The notes under the pieces were generated by a model, which worked only from the letters and a program-made list of their open reading frames with translations, was not told the DNA's origin and did no database searches. Made by a program: the position numbers and the translations under genes. Positions 5,936-7,143 of a stretch of DNA of 7,143 nt are shown one piece after another (position 1 is the stretch's first letter; each line of letters opens with the position of its first letter). Source of the stretch: DASWIV01 sp036397475 (GTDB taxonomy: Bacteria > JAJVIF01 > JAPKYR01); assembly GCA_036397475.1 (NCBI GenBank), contig DASWIV010000119.1, positions 1 through 7,143 on the forward strand, given 5' to 3'.

Positions 5936-6355
5936 TCAATCGGAATCATTTTCCGACCACCATGGGAAATCCGCCCAGAGTCCTTCAAGATTGTAATATT
6001 TACGCGATTCGGGACGGAAAATATGCACAACAATGTCCCAGTAATCTATCAGCATCCAGCCGGAATTTTCTCCCCCTTCGACTCCATGCAGCTTCATTCC
6101 CGCCGTTTCCATAGCCTTCGACAGCTCCGAGTGCGCGACTTTCGACTGCGCCGGCGACATTACCGTGCCGATGACAACAAAGTCGCAAAACGGGGTGAAC
6201 TCCCGTAAGTCGTAAACCCTGATGTCCTCAACCTGTTTCTCCTGAAGGGCTAAAACGCCTGAGCGGACCTCCGGAGGGAAGTCATCCCATAAGAGTTTAT
6301 TTTCGTCAGCGGAGTTCAAATTTTTCTTATCGGCTTCATTTGCCGTACCAGCCAT
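5936..6355 (-). CDS. rsfS: Ribosome silencing factor RsfS (YbeB/Iojap family)
   Basis: A 139-residue protein with the RsfS core: DIRVYDLREFTPFCDFVVIG at 44-63, SPAQSKVAHSE at 67-77, HGVEGGENSGWMLIDYWDIV at 90-109, and HIFRPESRKYYNLEGLWAD at 111-129. The family binds ribosomal protein L14 (uL14) on the large subunit and blocks subunit joining, reducing translation during starvation or stationary phase. There is an N-terminal extension of roughly 25-30 charged residues compared with the 105-residue E. coli protein. No other ATG lies before the core, and GAGGAG at 6366-6361 supports ATG 6355. It starts 2 bp after the LCP-family stop, so the two genes are probably co-transcribed, an arrangement also seen in other bacteria. 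Confidence 0.95.
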   Translation of the reverse strand: MAGTANEADKKNLNSADENKLLWDDFPPEVRSGVLALQEKQVEDIRVYDLREFTPFCDFVVIGTVMSPAQSKVAHSELSKAMETAGMKLHGVEGGENSGWMLIDYWDIVVHIFRPESRKYYNLEGLWADFPWWSENDSD

Positions 6356-6357
6356 AA

Positions 6358-7143
6358 CTACTCCTCGATTTCTCCATCGATCGATAACGCGTTTTCCAGT
6401 CCTGATACGGAACTCTGGACAAATTCGAAATCGATATTATCCCACCCGACAGGCGCGTCGTCAGTAAAGACTTCGTCGAGCATGATCCGCATATTCGAAT
6501 ATTGCGGAATCAGGCTCGAAAGACCTTCATACATTATGTCAGTGGTAGGTAAAGTGTAAAAAGTGATATCGTCACCATCAAGTTCTTTCACGAATCCAAG
6601 TAAACTCAATACAGGACGCTGATCCAGAATTTCTGGCACTTTACGTGGACTTTCATCATTTATCGTGATCGAAATATTGTCGACAATCGCTTTCGCGGCG
6701 GGATTGAGATTGAATATATTCTGTGGCTTGATAGCCTGGTCGATCAGGGTCCGGAGCAGCATCTGCTGCATTTCGATCCGTTCGAGATCTCCGCGATGGT
6801 ACTTCCTGAATCGCGCCAGTTCAAGCGCTTTCTGGCCGTCAAGATGATGATCCCCCGGCTCAAAATGGATATGCAGGTTCCCACGCCGGTCGTCATAATT
6901 CATCGCCCGATCGATCGTGACATCCACCCCGCCAAGTGCATCGACCACTTCGACAAATCCCTCGTAATTAACCGCGATCACATAATCGATATCCACTCCG
7001 GTAAAATTCTCCACGGTCTGGAGCACCAAATCATCATGTCCCAGCGAATACGCGGCGTTAACCTTCTGATATCCATGCCTGGGAATTTGAACGAGTGTGT
7101 CGCGCGGGATCGAAAGCACATTTACTTTCCGTGCGATAAAATC
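6358..7143 (-). CDS. LytR-CpsA-Psr (LCP) family protein, C-terminal part
   Basis: The reading frame stays open to the window edge, so 261 residues of a longer protein are seen; the N-terminal membrane segment is outside. Numbering from the edge, LCP marks are VLSIPRDTLVQIP (9-21) with Arg14; KVNAAYSLGH (27-36); DALGGVDV (68-75); and LDGQKALELARFRKY (101-115), followed by D119, R122 and Q126-127. These are the pyrophosphate- and polyprenyl-lipid-binding features of LCP enzymes, which transfer glycopolymers from undecaprenyl pyrophosphate carriers to peptidoglycan or other acceptors outside the membrane. In Gram-negative bacteria the acceptor is often unknown. After about residue 150 the tail has no motif I can name. 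A GTG at 7119 is internal and not a start. Its last two codons form the ribosome binding site of rsfS. Confidence 0.9.
   Translation of the reverse strand, partial: DFIARKVNVLSIPRDTLVQIPRHGYQKVNAAYSLGHDDLVLQTVENFTGVDIDYVIAVNYEGFVEVVDALGGVDVTIDRAMNYDDRRGNLHIHFEPGDHHLDGQKALELARFRKYHRGDLERIEMQQMLLRTLIDQAIKPQNIFNLNPAAKAIVDNISITINDESPRKVPEILDQRPVLSLLGFVKELDGDDITFYTLPTTDIMYEGLSSLIPQYSNMRIMLDEVFTDDAPVGWDNIDFEFVQSSVSGLENALSIDGEIEE
6361..6366 (-). promoter_or_regulatory. Ribosome binding site of rsfS inside the LCP gene
   Basis: GAGGAG is formed by the last two Glu codons of the LCP-family gene and lies 5 bp before ATG 6355 of rsfS, with the LCP stop TAG between. This fixes the rsfS start and therefore its N-terminal extension, and suggests coupled translation. 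Confidence 0.75.

Noticed and set aside
1..7143. CRISPR array, tRNA/rRNA, insertion sequence or phage attachment site
   Set aside because: No regularly spaced repeats, tRNA-like cloverleaf, transposase or terminal inverted repeats were seen on either strand.

Overview
The window is a densely coded piece of a bacterial chromosome, probably from a Gram-negative (diderm) lineage. It shows two lipoprotein-type signals, a secreted subtilisin-like protease, and conserved housekeeping genes (rimO-like end, pncC-like, LCP family, rsfS). Base composition is near balanced. The mix of housekeeping genes with large exported Gly-rich and lipoproteins resembles uncultivated FCB-type bacteria, but this placement is a guess: there is no rRNA or other phylogenetic marker. 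No RNA gene, CRISPR array, insertion sequence or attachment site is visible, and no gene-free stretch exceeds 300 bases; the longest gap is about 97 bp.

Left arm, plus strand (1-1382): the last 24 codons of a RimO-like methylthiotransferase; then a 66-bp gap holding a good sigma70-like promoter and a perfect 12-bp palindrome; then a stand-alone CinA C-terminal/PncC-type NMN amidase; and, 1 bp further on, a histidine phosphatase (phosphoglycerate mutase superfamily). The last two are likely co-transcribed and cytoplasmic.

Middle, minus strand (1383-5850, reading leftwards from 5850): four tightly packed genes, all apparently exported. In order they are a 403-residue protein with a signal sequence and a poly-Gly linker between two domains; a 290-residue lipoprotein with a carboxypeptidase-regulatory-like beta domain and TPR-like helices; a subtilisin-family (S8) serine protease with an intact catalytic triad; and an orphan predicted lipoprotein of up to 229 residues. 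Gaps are 5, 4 and 20 bp, so this looks like one operon for an envelope or secreted function that cannot be named from sequence. Its last gene converges on the phosphatase gene with zero spacing: the two stop codons form TGATCA.

Right arm, minus strand (5936-7143): a LytR-CpsA-Psr family protein, cut by the window edge, followed 2 bp later by the ribosome silencing factor rsfS. An 85-bp gap between rsfS and the exported-protein cluster carries the cluster's Shine-Dalgarno sequence, a weak promoter candidate and an AT-rich dyad. The strongest candidate for something undescribed is the four-gene exported cluster.
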